Shown here piece after piece: positions 34,187 through 42,287 of a stretch of 64,000 nt of DNA. The position numbers were made by a program, and so were the translations under genes. The stretch is taken from positions 246,093 through 310,092 of the forward strand of contig JBJEOH010000041.1 of the NCBI GenBank assembly GCA_051880615.1, read 5' to 3'. The stretch's first letter is position 1. Each line of letters opens with the position of its first letter. The stretch is from UBA7067 sp051880615 (GTDB lineage: Bacteria > Bacillota > Clostridia > Oscillospirales > Acutalibacteraceae). A model generated the notes under the pieces. That model was not told the DNA's origin, did no database searches, and saw only the letters and a program-made list of their open reading frames with translations.

Positions 34187-34681
34187 ATGAAAAAAATAAT
34201 GACATTTCTCATTGCTGCCGTGTCTATAGTTGCCGACCAGCTGATTAAAATTATGGTTATCAACAATCTGAAACCGATAAAATCAGTCACGATTATTGAT
34301 AATCTGCTCAATTTCACATATGTTGAGAACAAGGGTATGGCGTTTGGTATGCTTGCAAACCAGCGCTGGATTTTTATTGTTCTTACATCAGCGGTAATAA
34401 TTGCGTTGGTTATAGCTGTTTTGAAGCTGAAAAATCAGAGCAGGCTCTTTTATGTTTCTGCGGCGCTTCTGATTGGCGGAGGAATAGGAAATCTGATTGA
34501 CAGAATACTCTACGGTTATGTAGTCGATTACATTTCACTTTCATTTTTCCCGCCTGTTTGCAACTTTGCCGATTACTGTGTTACGGCAGGAGTGATACTG
34601 TTTTTAATTTATCTGTTTTTCTTTACCGATTTTCTGAAAAGCGACAAAGAAAAAAGGGTTGATAAAAATGCAGCAGCTTGA
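34187..34681 (+). CDS. lspA: Lipoprotein signal peptidase (SPase II)
   Basis: 164-residue aspartic membrane protease that removes signal peptides from diacylglyceryl-modified prolipoproteins. Four membrane segments. Catalytic aspartates lie in NLIDRILYGYVVDYI (the NxxDR and VVD blocks) and in NFADYCVTAG. VADQLIKIMV and FTYVENKGMAFGML are the other family blocks. ATG 34187 follows GCGGAG. Likely substrates in this window are the lipoproteins at 18576, 50208 and 60659. Confidence 0.95.
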   Translation: MKKIMTFLIAAVSIVADQLIKIMVINNLKPIKSVTIIDNLLNFTYVENKGMAFGMLANQRWIFIVLTSAVIIALVIAVLKLKNQSRLFYVSAALLIGGGIGNLIDRILYGYVVDYISLSFFPPVCNFADYCVTAGVILFLIYLFFFTDFLKSDKEKRVDKNAAA

Positions 34682-35594
34682 TTTTTTGTGTGACGATGCA
34701 ACCGCCGGCTTGCGGCTTGACAAATATCTTGCGCAGCAAATACCCGACCAGACGAGAAGCTTTTTATCAAAGCTCATTGATGATTCTCAGGTTACTGTAA
34801 ACGATAAGGCTCAGGCGAAAAATTATAAGCTCAGAAACGGCGACAGTATCTCAGTTACAATACCCGACCCTGTTGATATTACTGCTCAGCCTGAAAACAT
34901 ACCGCTCGACATTGTCTATGAGGACGATGATTTGATTGTTGTGAATAAGCCTAAGGGAATGGTGGTTCATCCCGCGCCCGGTAATTACAGCGGAACATTG
35001 GTAAATGCCTTGCTCTATCACTGCAAAAACTCACTGTCAGGCATCAACGGCGAGCTTCGGCCGGGAATAGTTCACAGGATTGACAAAAACACAAGCGGAC
35101 TTTTAATAGTAGCCAAAAACGATAATTCGCACAGACACCTTGCCGAGCAGATAAAGGAACATTCATTTACAAGGGAATATATGGCGGTTGTATGCGGCTG
35201 TATTTCAGAGGACGGCACAGTTGACGCGCCTATAGGGCGGCATCATATCGACAGAAAAAGAATGACTGTAACCGACAAAAACTCAAAAAACGCCGTTACA
35301 CATTATTATGTGAAGAAGCAATACAACGGCTATACGCACATTGTCTGCCGGTTGGAAACAGGCAGAACACATCAGATAAGAGTTCATATGTCATATATCG
35401 GTCATCCGGTAGCAGGCGACGATGTTTATGGCGGAGTAAGGCAGGATAATATAAAATATCTAAACGGGCAATGTCTGCACGCCTATAAGATAGGCTTTGT
35501 TCACCCCACAAGCGGAGAATATCTTGAGTTCAGCTCACCGCTGCCTGATTATTTTGAAGATTTTATTTCGTTTCTCGAAAAAAAGGAAAAATAA
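34668..35594 (+). CDS. rluD: RluD-type ribosomal RNA pseudouridine synthase
   Basis: 308 residues: an N-terminal S4 domain (RLDKYLAQQIPDQTRSFLSK) and an RluA/RluD catalytic domain. The catalytic aspartate is in GIVHRIDKNTSGLLIVAK near residue 140, with VVNKPKGMVVHPAPGN and RTHQIRVHMSYIGHPVAGD. It isomerises specific uridines in 23S rRNA; the exact sites are not deducible here. AAAAGGG lies upstream of ATG 34668, which is within the lspA end. Confidence 0.94.
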   Translation: MQQLDFLCDDATAGLRLDKYLAQQIPDQTRSFLSKLIDDSQVTVNDKAQAKNYKLRNGDSISVTIPDPVDITAQPENIPLDIVYEDDDLIVVNKPKGMVVHPAPGNYSGTLVNALLYHCKNSLSGINGELRPGIVHRIDKNTSGLLIVAKNDNSHRHLAEQIKEHSFTREYMAVVCGCISEDGTVDAPIGRHHIDRKRMTVTDKNSKNAVTHYYVKKQYNGYTHIVCRLETGRTHQIRVHMSYIGHPVAGDDVYGGVRQDNIKYLNGQCLHAYKIGFVHPTSGEYLEFSSPLPDYFEDFISFLEKKEK

Positions 35595-35597
35595 CAC

Positions 35598-35626
35598 TTG
35601 ATTTCACAATTTGAATGTGATATAAT
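35598..35626 (+). promoter_or_regulatory. Promoter of rplS
   Basis: TTGATT (35598-35603), 17 bases, perfect TATAAT (35621-35626). The transcript would start near 35633 and carry a leader of about 117 bases. Confidence 0.8.
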
Positions 35627-35632
35627 ACTTAA

Positions 35633-35736
35633 GCATTTGAAATCCGTTACCTGCTTAACGGGAGTCAACAGCCCGACAATTTGTCGAGATATTGAAACGG
35701 ACAGTCCTCTGCTTATGCACGAATGTCTTACAAAAC
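35633..35736 (+). promoter_or_regulatory. Structured leader of rplS, candidate L19 autoregulatory element
   Basis: The leader holds several complementary words: CCGTT with AACGG close by and again with AAACGG near 35693, and CGACAA with TTGTCG. CTGCTTA occurs twice, and part of the leader could fold over the region before the AGGAGG site. A known cis element precedes L19 genes in Firmicutes. Position and structure fit, but I have not matched the consensus. Confidence 0.5.
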
Positions 35737-35749
35737 AGGAGGAAAAGTT

Positions 35750-36097
35750 ATGACAGAAGCATTAAAGAAAATTTCGGCTGATTCTATGAAGTCAGAGATT
35801 CCGGAGTTTGGCATCGGCGACACTGTAAGAATCAGTGTTAACATCCGCGAGGGTGAAAGAGAAAGAATTCAGATGTTCGAGGGTACAGTTATTGCAAGAA
35901 GAGGCAGCGGCGTTGCCGAGACCTTCACTGTAAGAAGAGTAGCCTACGGCGTTGGAGTTGAAAGAGTTTTCCCGATTCACTCACCAAATGTAAAGGATAT
36001 CAAGGTTGTAAGACACGGTAAGGTTCGCAGAAGCAAGCTTTACTATCTGCGTGACAGAGTTGGTAAGGCAGCCAAGGTTAAGGAACAAATTCGCTGA
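35750..36097 (+). CDS. rplS: 50S ribosomal protein L19
   Basis: 115 residues, standard L19, located at the 30S-50S interface. Family blocks are visible: FGIGDTVRISVNIREGERER, IQMFEGTVIARRGSG, ETFTVRRVAYGVGVERVFP and GKVRRSKLYYLRDRVGKAA. ATG 35750 follows a strong AGGAGG. An upstream in-frame ATG at 35723 would place nine residues inside the leader and is rejected. Confidence 0.98.
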   Translation: MTEALKKISADSMKSEIPEFGIGDTVRISVNIREGERERIQMFEGTVIARRGSGVAETFTVRRVAYGVGVERVFPIHSPNVKDIKVVRHGKVRRSKLYYLRDRVGKAAKVKEQIR

Positions 36098-36106
36098 TAA
36101 TTTTTT

Positions 36107-36132
36107 AAAGGGACAGTTTTTGTCCCTTTTTT
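36107..36132 (+). terminator. Terminator after rplS
   Basis: AAAGGGACA pairs with TGTCCCTTT over a short T loop and is followed by TTT. Confidence 0.88.
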
Positions 36133-36157
36133 GCTATAGCACACGGAGGTATAATGT

Positions 36158-36802
36158 ATGACCGACGATATGGATTTTCTTCACGACGAGAACGAGGACT
36201 TTTTGAGTGCAGCGCAGGATAGTGACGCGCCTGCTCCTGCATCAAGAGTGAATACTATTGAGCAAAAAAAAGGTCCTGTCGCAAGCATTTTTGAGTGGAT
36301 GCAGCTTTTGCTGCCGGCTATGCTGATTGTTGTTTTGCTGCTCACATTTGTTTTAAGGCTTATCCGTGTTGACGGAACTTCAATGATGAATACCCTTTTT
36401 GATGGGGATCAGGTTTTCGTCACAAATCTTCTTTATGAGCCTGCTGACGGCGATATTGTCGTTATCAGCCACGGGCAGGAGTATCCCACGCCTATTATCA
36501 AAAGAGTAATAGCCACTGAGGGACAAACCGTTAAGATAGATTATGACAATAACCGTGTCATTGTTGACGGTGTTGTTATTGATGAGCCTTATTTGCACGA
36601 GGCAATGATTTACAACCAGCTTGATAATAATCAGGAAATTCCGGAGGTTATTCCCGAGGGCAAGGTTTTTGTTATGGGCGATAACAGAAATCACTCGCTT
36701 GACAGCCGCTCGCAGAAGGTCGGCATAATAAATAAAACCGATATAATCGGCAAGGCACAGTTTGTTTGGATGCCGTTTAACAGGTTCGGTTTTATAGAGT
36801 GA
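36158..36802 (+). CDS. lepB: Signal peptidase I
   Basis: 214 residues. Removes signal peptides from exported proteins at the outer membrane face. One N-terminal membrane segment (about 46-67) follows an acidic cytoplasmic lead. The catalytic serine is Ser75 (RVDGTSMMNT) and the general base Lys115 (PIIKRVIA). GDNRNHSLDSR is the conserved box E. ACGGAGG lies upstream of ATG 36158. Confidence 0.95.
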   Translation: MTDDMDFLHDENEDFLSAAQDSDAPAPASRVNTIEQKKGPVASIFEWMQLLLPAMLIVVLLLTFVLRLIRVDGTSMMNTLFDGDQVFVTNLLYEPADGDIVVISHGQEYPTPIIKRVIATEGQTVKIDYDNNRVIVDGVVIDEPYLHEAMIYNQLDNNQEIPEVIPEGKVFVMGDNRNHSLDSRSQKVGIINKTDIIGKAQFVWMPFNRFGFIE

Positions 36803-36858
36803 TTAATTTATACTGATCACCTATTGAATTGCGGTGTTTGGTATTAACGAGCATTACA

Positions 36859-36890
36859 CAGGCGTACTAAGGTGTACGCCTGATTTTTTT
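36859..36890 (+). terminator. Terminator between lepB and rbgA
   Basis: CAGGCGTAC pairs perfectly with GTACGCCTG, followed by ATTTTTTT. The AGGAGG of rbgA begins at 36891, immediately after the T run. Confidence 0.88.
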
Positions 36891-36901
36891 AGGAGGATAA
36901 A

Positions 36902-37774
36902 ATGGCTGAAAAACAGAATATACAGTGGTTCCCGGGGCATATGACAAAAGCAATACGCAGAATAAAGGAGAGCCTGCGTATGGTAGACCTTGTTGCCGAA
37001 ATAGTTGACGCAAGACTTCCGCAAAGCAGCCGCAACCCCGACATTGACCGTCTGATAAAGAACAAACCGAGAATAGTTTTGCTTAACAAATGCGATATGG
37101 CTAACCCGAATGTCACTGCAATGTGGGTGAACTATTTTAATTCGAGGAAAATAAAGGCTATTCCGGTTGACTGCAAAAGCGGTAAGGGCGTTAAACAGTT
37201 TTTGCCTGCCGTTAAAGAAATAATGAAGCCGAGTATTGAAAAGTGGCAGCAAAGCGGTATGGTTGGCAGAAGTATAAGAATAATGATTGTCGGAATACCA
37301 AATGTCGGTAAATCTTCCTTTATCAATAAGCTTGCAGGAAAAACAAGGGCAAAGGCGGAGGATAGACCCGGTGTTACAAGAGGAAACCAGTGGTACACAA
37401 TAGACGGCAATATCGAGCTGCTCGACACACCGGGAGTATTGTGGCCGAAGTTTGACGATCAGGAGGTCGGTGAAAAGCTCGCATTCACAGGTGCTGTCAA
37501 GGATCAGATTCTTGATATTGAGCTTTTGGCTGTCAGACTTCTTGAGGTTTTCAAGGAGTACCCGAATCAGTTTTTCATAGAGCGCTTTAAGCTGCAAAAT
37601 GAAAACCTTGATGATTACACGCCGTATGAGCTTTTGGAGCTTGTTGGCAGAAAAAGAGGAATGTTAGTGTCCGGCGGAGAGGTTGACACCGAGCGTGCCG
37701 CAAATGTTCTTCTTGATGAATACAGGGGAGGAAAGCTTGGCAAGGTAAGTCTTGAACTACCGCCAAAAGAATAG
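36902..37774 (+). CDS. rbgA: Ribosome biogenesis GTPase RbgA (YlqF)
   Basis: 290 residues. Circularly permuted GTPase needed for late 50S assembly. The N-terminal QWFPGHMTKAIRRIKE precedes the motifs in permuted order: G4 LLNKCD, then G1 GIPNVGKSSF, G2 PGVTR and G3 LLDTPG. The C-terminal RNA-binding region follows. B. subtilis has the same neighbours (rplS upstream, rnhB downstream). Its stop codon abuts the repeat element at 37774. Confidence 0.95.
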   Translation: MAEKQNIQWFPGHMTKAIRRIKESLRMVDLVAEIVDARLPQSSRNPDIDRLIKNKPRIVLLNKCDMANPNVTAMWVNYFNSRKIKAIPVDCKSGKGVKQFLPAVKEIMKPSIEKWQQSGMVGRSIRIMIVGIPNVGKSSFINKLAGKTRAKAEDRPGVTRGNQWYTIDGNIELLDTPGVLWPKFDDQEVGEKLAFTGAVKDQILDIELLAVRLLEVFKEYPNQFFIERFKLQNENLDDYTPYELLELVGRKRGMLVSGGEVDTERAANVLLDEYRGGKLGKVSLELPPKE

Positions 37775-38020
37775 TTTTGAGAAAAATCTCGTCGCATCTT
37801 ACCCTTATTCAGGACTTGAGGTACACATAGTACATCGGCGTCCTTCATAAGGGCAATCTGCTTAGAGCTTTTTCTCAAAACAAATTTGGATGAAATCTCG
37901 TCGCATATTACATTTATTAAGGACTTGAGGTACACATAGTACATCGGCGTCCTTCATAAGGGCAATCTGCTTAGAGCTTTTTCTCAAAACAAATTTGGAT
38001 AAAATCTCGTCGCATCTTAC
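37774..38020. repeat. Tandem 109-bp MITE-like repeat with inverted ends
   Basis: Two copies of a 109-base unit (37784-37892 and 37893-38001) differ at about five positions. A third copy breaks off after 19 bases at about 38020. GTTTTGAGAAAAA at 37774-37786 is the exact reverse complement of TTTTTCTCAAAAC, found at 37869-37881 and again at 37978-37990, giving 13-base inverted ends. The units contain GTAC-rich dyads. No coding sequence is convincing inside. It fills the whole gap from the rbgA stop to about 20 bases before rnhB. Confidence 0.85.
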
Positions 38021-38039
38021 AGTGAATTGGAGTAAAAAT

Positions 38040-38648
38040 ATGGACTGGTTAGAATATGAGAATAAAATTATCGCAAGCGGATACAGCGCTGTTTGCGGAG
38101 TTGACGAGGCAGGCAGAGGTCCGCTTGCAGGTCCTGTGTGTGCTGCTGCTGTTATTTTGCCGCAGAATACGATTCTTGACGGTGTGAACGACTCAAAAAA
38201 ACTGAGCGAAAAAAAGCGTGAGCAGCTCTTTGATGTTATAACCGAAAAGGCTGCGGCATATTGTGTTGCGTGGGCGAGTGTTGAGGAGATTGAGGAGATT
38301 AATATTCTCAATGCCGCTATGCTTGCAATGAAGCGCGCAGTTGAGGGGCTTTCAATGAAAGCAGATTTTGCTCTAATTGACGGCAATAAAACACCAGACC
38401 TTGACATTCCTGCTTATCCGATTGTTAAGGGTGACGCACTTTCAATGTCGATAGCCTCTGCATCTATTTTAGCTAAGGTCAGCCGTGACAGACTGATGTA
38501 CGAATATGACGAAAAATACCCGGAATATCAATTTGCAAAGCACAAGGGCTACGGCACAAAACTGCACAAAGAAATGCTGCTTAAATACGGTCCGTGTGAA
38601 ATTCACAGACCGTCGTTTCTGAAGAAGATTTTAAAAGAGGCAAAGTGA
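38040..38648 (+). CDS. rnhB: Ribonuclease HII
   Basis: 202 residues. Removes RNA from RNA-DNA hybrids, including single ribonucleotides in DNA. Active-site residues Asp22 and Glu23 lie in CGVDEAGRGPLAGPV, with the third acidic residue in FALIDGNKTP and the conserved KGDALSMSIASASILAKVSRD and HKGYGTKLH. ATG 38040 follows TTGGAG. The repeat element ends about 20 bases before it, so any promoter between rbgA and rnhB must lie in or cross the repeat. Confidence 0.96.
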   Translation: MDWLEYENKIIASGYSAVCGVDEAGRGPLAGPVCAAAVILPQNTILDGVNDSKKLSEKKREQLFDVITEKAAAYCVAWASVEEIEEINILNAAMLAMKRAVEGLSMKADFALIDGNKTPDLDIPAYPIVKGDALSMSIASASILAKVSRDRLMYEYDEKYPEYQFAKHKGYGTKLHKEMLLKYGPCEIHRPSFLKKILKEAK

Positions 38649-38651
38649 GTG

Positions 38652-39035
38652 ATGACTAAAGAAGAAATCGGGCATCTCGGCGAGGACAGAGCGCAAAAAT
38701 ACCTGCTAAAAAACAACTACAAAATATCCGATACGAACTTTACCACCAATCTCGGTGAAATCGACATAATCGCAACAAAGAAGGATATAATTGCGTTTGT
38801 TGAGGTCAAGACAAGGGTAGAGGGTTCTTTTACACGCCCTGTCGAGGCGGTGAGCCGCACGAAGATAAACAAGATAATCAAAACAGCGCAGCTATATATG
38901 ATGCGCAACTATGTTAAGTTACAGCCACGATTTGATATATGCGAAGTAACATATTATAAGGAAACGCAGCAGTTCAGGGTGACAAACTACATAAAAAACG
39001 CTTTTCAGCAGGAGGGAAGCTATGCGGTATTTTGA
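38652..39035 (+). CDS. yraN: YraN family endonuclease-like protein
   Basis: 127 residues of the UPF0102/YraN family with a restriction-endonuclease fold. The metal-binding pattern is NLGEIDIIA and FVEVKTR, with LGEDRAQKYL at the N-terminus. The cellular role is not established. ATG 38652 follows the rnhB stop; GTG 38649 is an equal alternative. Its last 14 bases overlap the dipeptidase gene. Confidence 0.92.
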   Translation: MTKEEIGHLGEDRAQKYLLKNNYKISDTNFTTNLGEIDIIATKKDIIAFVEVKTRVEGSFTRPVEAVSRTKINKIIKTAQLYMMRNYVKLQPRFDICEVTYYKETQQFRVTNYIKNAFQQEGSYAVF

Positions 39036-39930
39036 CTTGCACTGTGACACTCTTTACCGTGCAGTGACGGAAAACAGAAATCTGCTTGATAACGACTTTC
39101 ATATTTCACTTAAATATAAGGACAGCTTTGAAAAATGGGTTCAGTGCTTTGCTGTGTGGATTCCCGACGATATTACTCTGGACGAAGCGCAGGACTTGTA
39201 TAAAAAGGCCGTGCGCAGATTTAAGATTGATTCGCTCAATAATTCTCTTTCTGTTTATGACGGAAAAGGCTTTGCAAATAAAATGACGGCTGTTCTTACC
39301 GTTGAGGGCGGCAGGCTTATCGGCAATGATTTGCAAAACATAAAACGCCTTGCCGATGATAATGTCAAAATTCTGACGCTAACATGGAACGGCGACAATC
39401 AAATTGGCTGCGGCGCTCAGACCGAAAACGACACGGGTCTTACGCAGTTCGGCAAAGAGGTTATCCGCGAGCTTGAAAAGAATAAAATCGTTGTTGATGT
39501 TTCGCACTTAAGCGACCGATCTTTTTATGATACAGCCGAAAATTCCTCTGCTCCGTTTATCGCCTCACATTCAAATTCGAGGACAATTTGCAGTCACAGG
39601 CGAAACCTGACTGATGAACAGTTCAAGATTATCAGGGACAGGGGAGGCATAGTAGGGCTGAACTTTTATCGTGACTTTTTGTCCTGCGGTAATTCAGGAA
39701 TTAAGGATATAGTAAAGCACGCTGAGCATTTTCTTTCTCTCGGCGGCGAAAATACGCTTGCAATGGGAAGTGATTTTGACGGCTGCGATATGCCTGACGA
39801 CATCTGCGGTATTGCCGATGTGCCGAAAATACACAACGAATTCCTGCGATTAAATTACAGCGAAACGCTTGTGAAAAAGATATTTTGGGGAAATGCCGCT
39901 AATTTTTTTGAAACCTTTGACAATAACTGA
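39022..39930 (+). CDS. M19 family membrane-type dipeptidase
   Basis: 302 residues. Zinc dipeptidase of family M19 (renal dipeptidase-like), TIM-barrel fold. Metal ligands are visible in DLHCDTL near residue 4, the glutamate in TVEGG, VDVSHLSD, ASHSNSR, and the C-terminal MGSDFDG. It probably splits dipeptides, perhaps from peptidoglycan turnover. CAGGAGGG lies upstream of ATG 39022. Confidence 0.93.
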   Translation: MRYFDLHCDTLYRAVTENRNLLDNDFHISLKYKDSFEKWVQCFAVWIPDDITLDEAQDLYKKAVRRFKIDSLNNSLSVYDGKGFANKMTAVLTVEGGRLIGNDLQNIKRLADDNVKILTLTWNGDNQIGCGAQTENDTGLTQFGKEVIRELEKNKIVVDVSHLSDRSFYDTAENSSAPFIASHSNSRTICSHRRNLTDEQFKIIRDRGGIVGLNFYRDFLSCGNSGIKDIVKHAEHFLSLGGENTLAMGSDFDGCDMPDDICGIADVPKIHNEFLRLNYSETLVKKIFWGNAANFFETFDNN

Positions 39931-39994
39931 TTTTTGTTATAGAATAAGGTGTAAAATTGAACCATTATAGTTTTGATGGGAGAGGATGATAAAA

Positions 39995-41503
39995 ATGTTG
40001 TACAACAGCACAACAGACAAGTCTGTTACTGTTTCAGCCGCACAGGCTATTGCACAGGGAATTTCTGCTGACGGCGGCTTGTTTGTACCCTGCGAAATTC
40101 CAAGCTACAGTATCGAGGATATTGAAGGTCTTACAAGGCTTGATTATTGCGGCAGAGCAAAGAAAATTCTTGGTGATTATCTTGAGGATTTCACTCAGGC
40201 TGAAATTGACGAGTGTGTAACAAAGGCTTACACTGCCGAAAAATTCGGAAGCAACAATCCTGCTCCCGTTGTTTTTCAGACTAATGACGGAGTTGAAATG
40301 AATATTCTTGAGCTTTGGCACGGTCCGACCTGTGCTTTTAAGGATATGGCGCTTCAGATTTTGCCGCATCTTCTTACAAAGTCGCTCAAAAAGACATCAG
40401 ACGGTAAAGAGGCTGTTATACTTGTCGCAACCTCAGGTGATACCGGCAAGGCAGCATTAGAGGGCTTTAAGGATGTTGACGGCACAAAAATAATCGTATT
40501 CTATCCGCAAAACGGCGTCAGCCCGATGCAGAAGCATCAGATGAACACTCAGCTTGGCAATAATGTAAATGTCTGCGCTATTGAGGGCAACTTTGACGAC
40601 GCTCAGACAGGCGTAAAAAAGATTTTTACCACACCGGAAATGAAGGTTGAGCTTGAAAAGAACAATATGCTTTTCTCAAGCGCGAATTCAATCAACTGGG
40701 GCAGACTTCTGCCGCAGATAGTTTATTACTTCTCAGCATATTGCGATATGGTCAACAGCGGAAGAATAAACCTCGGTGACAAAATCAATGTATGCGTTCC
40801 GACAGGTAACTTTGGCAACATTCTCGCGTCTTATTATGCAATGAGAATGGGTCTGCCCGTAAATAAGTTTATCTGCGCATCAAACGCAAACAATGTTTTA
40901 ACCGACTTCATCCGTTCGGGTGAGTACAATAAAAACAGAAGCTTCTATACAACAATTTCACCGTCAATGGATATTCTTGTTTCAAGCAACCTTGAAAGAC
41001 TGCTTTATCATCTCTCTGACAACAACGACAAGCAGGTTAAGGAATGGATGACTGCGCTCAAGACAAACGGCAGCTACACTGTACCCGATGAAGTTAAGGA
41101 CAAGGTGTCATCGTTATTCTACGGCGGTTGTTGCGATGATGAGGGTACGAAGGAAACTATAAAGAAAATGTTTGCCGAGTCCTCTTATCTGTGCGATACT
41201 CACACAGCTGTTGCAATCAATGTATATGAGAATTATGTGAAGGAAACAGGCGATACAACACCGTCGGTTGTTGTATCAACAGCAAGCCCGTATAAGTTCT
41301 CAAAGTCTGTTTTAGAGGCTGTAGAAAGCGGCATCACTTTGCCCGAAAGCGAGTTCGATATGGTTGACGAGCTTAATAAGGTAACATCTCAGCCTGTTCC
41401 TGCTCCGCTTGCAGCGCTTAAGGACCGTGAGGTTCGCTTTAACAATGTTATCGCCGCAACCGATATGCCCGCATATGTTTTGAAATCATTGGGTATTGAA
41501 TAA
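39995..41503 (+). CDS. thrC: Threonine synthase
   Basis: 502 residues, PLP enzyme that converts O-phosphohomoserine to threonine. The PLP lysine is in CAFKDMALQ near residue 118; the phosphate loop is VATSGDTGKAALEGF. Other typical segments are FYPQNGVSPMQKHQM, SANSINWGRLLPQIVYYF and VPTGNFGNI. ATG 39995 follows GGAGAGGA with eight bases of spacing; ATG 39986 overlaps that site. No other thr gene is adjacent. Confidence 0.96.
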   Translation: MLYNSTTDKSVTVSAAQAIAQGISADGGLFVPCEIPSYSIEDIEGLTRLDYCGRAKKILGDYLEDFTQAEIDECVTKAYTAEKFGSNNPAPVVFQTNDGVEMNILELWHGPTCAFKDMALQILPHLLTKSLKKTSDGKEAVILVATSGDTGKAALEGFKDVDGTKIIVFYPQNGVSPMQKHQMNTQLGNNVNVCAIEGNFDDAQTGVKKIFTTPEMKVELEKNNMLFSSANSINWGRLLPQIVYYFSAYCDMVNSGRINLGDKINVCVPTGNFGNILASYYAMRMGLPVNKFICASNANNVLTDFIRSGEYNKNRSFYTTISPSMDILVSSNLERLLYHLSDNNDKQVKEWMTALKTNGSYTVPDEVKDKVSSLFYGGCCDDEGTKETIKKMFAESSYLCDTHTAVAINVYENYVKETGDTTPSVVVSTASPYKFSKSVLEAVESGITLPESEFDMVDELNKVTSQPVPAPLAALKDREVRFNNVIAATDMPAYVLKSLGIE

Positions 41504-42193
41504 ATGTCGCTGTTTGCCATTGCAGATTTGCACCTGTCGCTTGGCACCGACAAGCCGATGGATATTTTCTCGGGTTGGAATGATTATGTTGCTCGCCTTG
41601 AAAGCAACTGGCGAAAGCTGATTGCTGACGGTGACACCGTTGTTATCGGCGGTGACATTTCATGGGCGATGAAGCTTGAAGAAACCTATGAGGACTTCAG
41701 TTTTATCAATAATCTTCCCGGCAGGAAGATACTTGTCAAGGGTAACCACGACTATTGGTGGCAAACAAAAAAGAAGATAGAGGATTATCTTAAGCTGAAT
41801 AAATTTGATACAATTTCAATTTTATTCAACAATGCATACGAGCTTGATGATTATGCCGTCTGCGGCACAAGAGGCTGGTTTTATGATGCCGGGGCTGATG
41901 CGGATAAAAAGGTTATCAACCGCGAAGTCGGCAGACTGAGAACATCTATTGAGGCGGCACTGAAAACAGGAAAGAAACCGGTAGTATTTTTGCATTATCC
42001 GCCTGCTTTTCAAGACAGAGAATGTGAAGAAATAATGAGCGTTCTGCTTGAATATAATATCGGCAAATGCTATTACGGTCATCTTCACGGTGCGAATGCG
42101 TTCAGATACGCTGTGACAGGCGACTACAAGGGTATTGATATGCACCTTATTTCCGGCGATTATCTCGGCTTTATGCCTAAGCTTTTAAGATGA
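41504..42193 (+). CDS. Metallophosphoesterase
   Basis: 229 residues, calcineurin-like phosphoesterase. The metal-binding series is complete: ADLHLSLG, VIGGDISWA, VKGNHDYWW, FLHYPP and YGHLHGAN. The group is widespread in clostridia, often unnamed, with unknown substrate. It starts directly after the thrC stop, so translation is probably coupled. Confidence 0.9.
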   Translation: MSLFAIADLHLSLGTDKPMDIFSGWNDYVARLESNWRKLIADGDTVVIGGDISWAMKLEETYEDFSFINNLPGRKILVKGNHDYWWQTKKKIEDYLKLNKFDTISILFNNAYELDDYAVCGTRGWFYDAGADADKKVINREVGRLRTSIEAALKTGKKPVVFLHYPPAFQDRECEEIMSVLLEYNIGKCYYGHLHGANAFRYAVTGDYKGIDMHLISGDYLGFMPKLLR

Positions 42194-42287
42194 AAAATTT
42201 ATAAAATATTTACACATTAAGCTATGGTAATATCAGCTTGTGTGTGATATAATATCAGATACACTGTTATTATGGAGGAAATGTAAA

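Noticed and set aside
36854..37597. 247-residue minus-strand open frame over rbgA
   Set aside because: Antisense shadow of a well-supported GTPase; composition is that of a reversed coding sequence.
37784..38020. CRISPR array
   Set aside because: Repeat units are 109 bases and directly adjacent, with no unique spacers and no cas genes in the window.
37615..38407. Minus-strand open frames across the 109-bp repeat
   Set aside because: They arise from the repeat and the antisense of rnhB. The period of 109 shifts the frame between copies, so no stable protein would be encoded.
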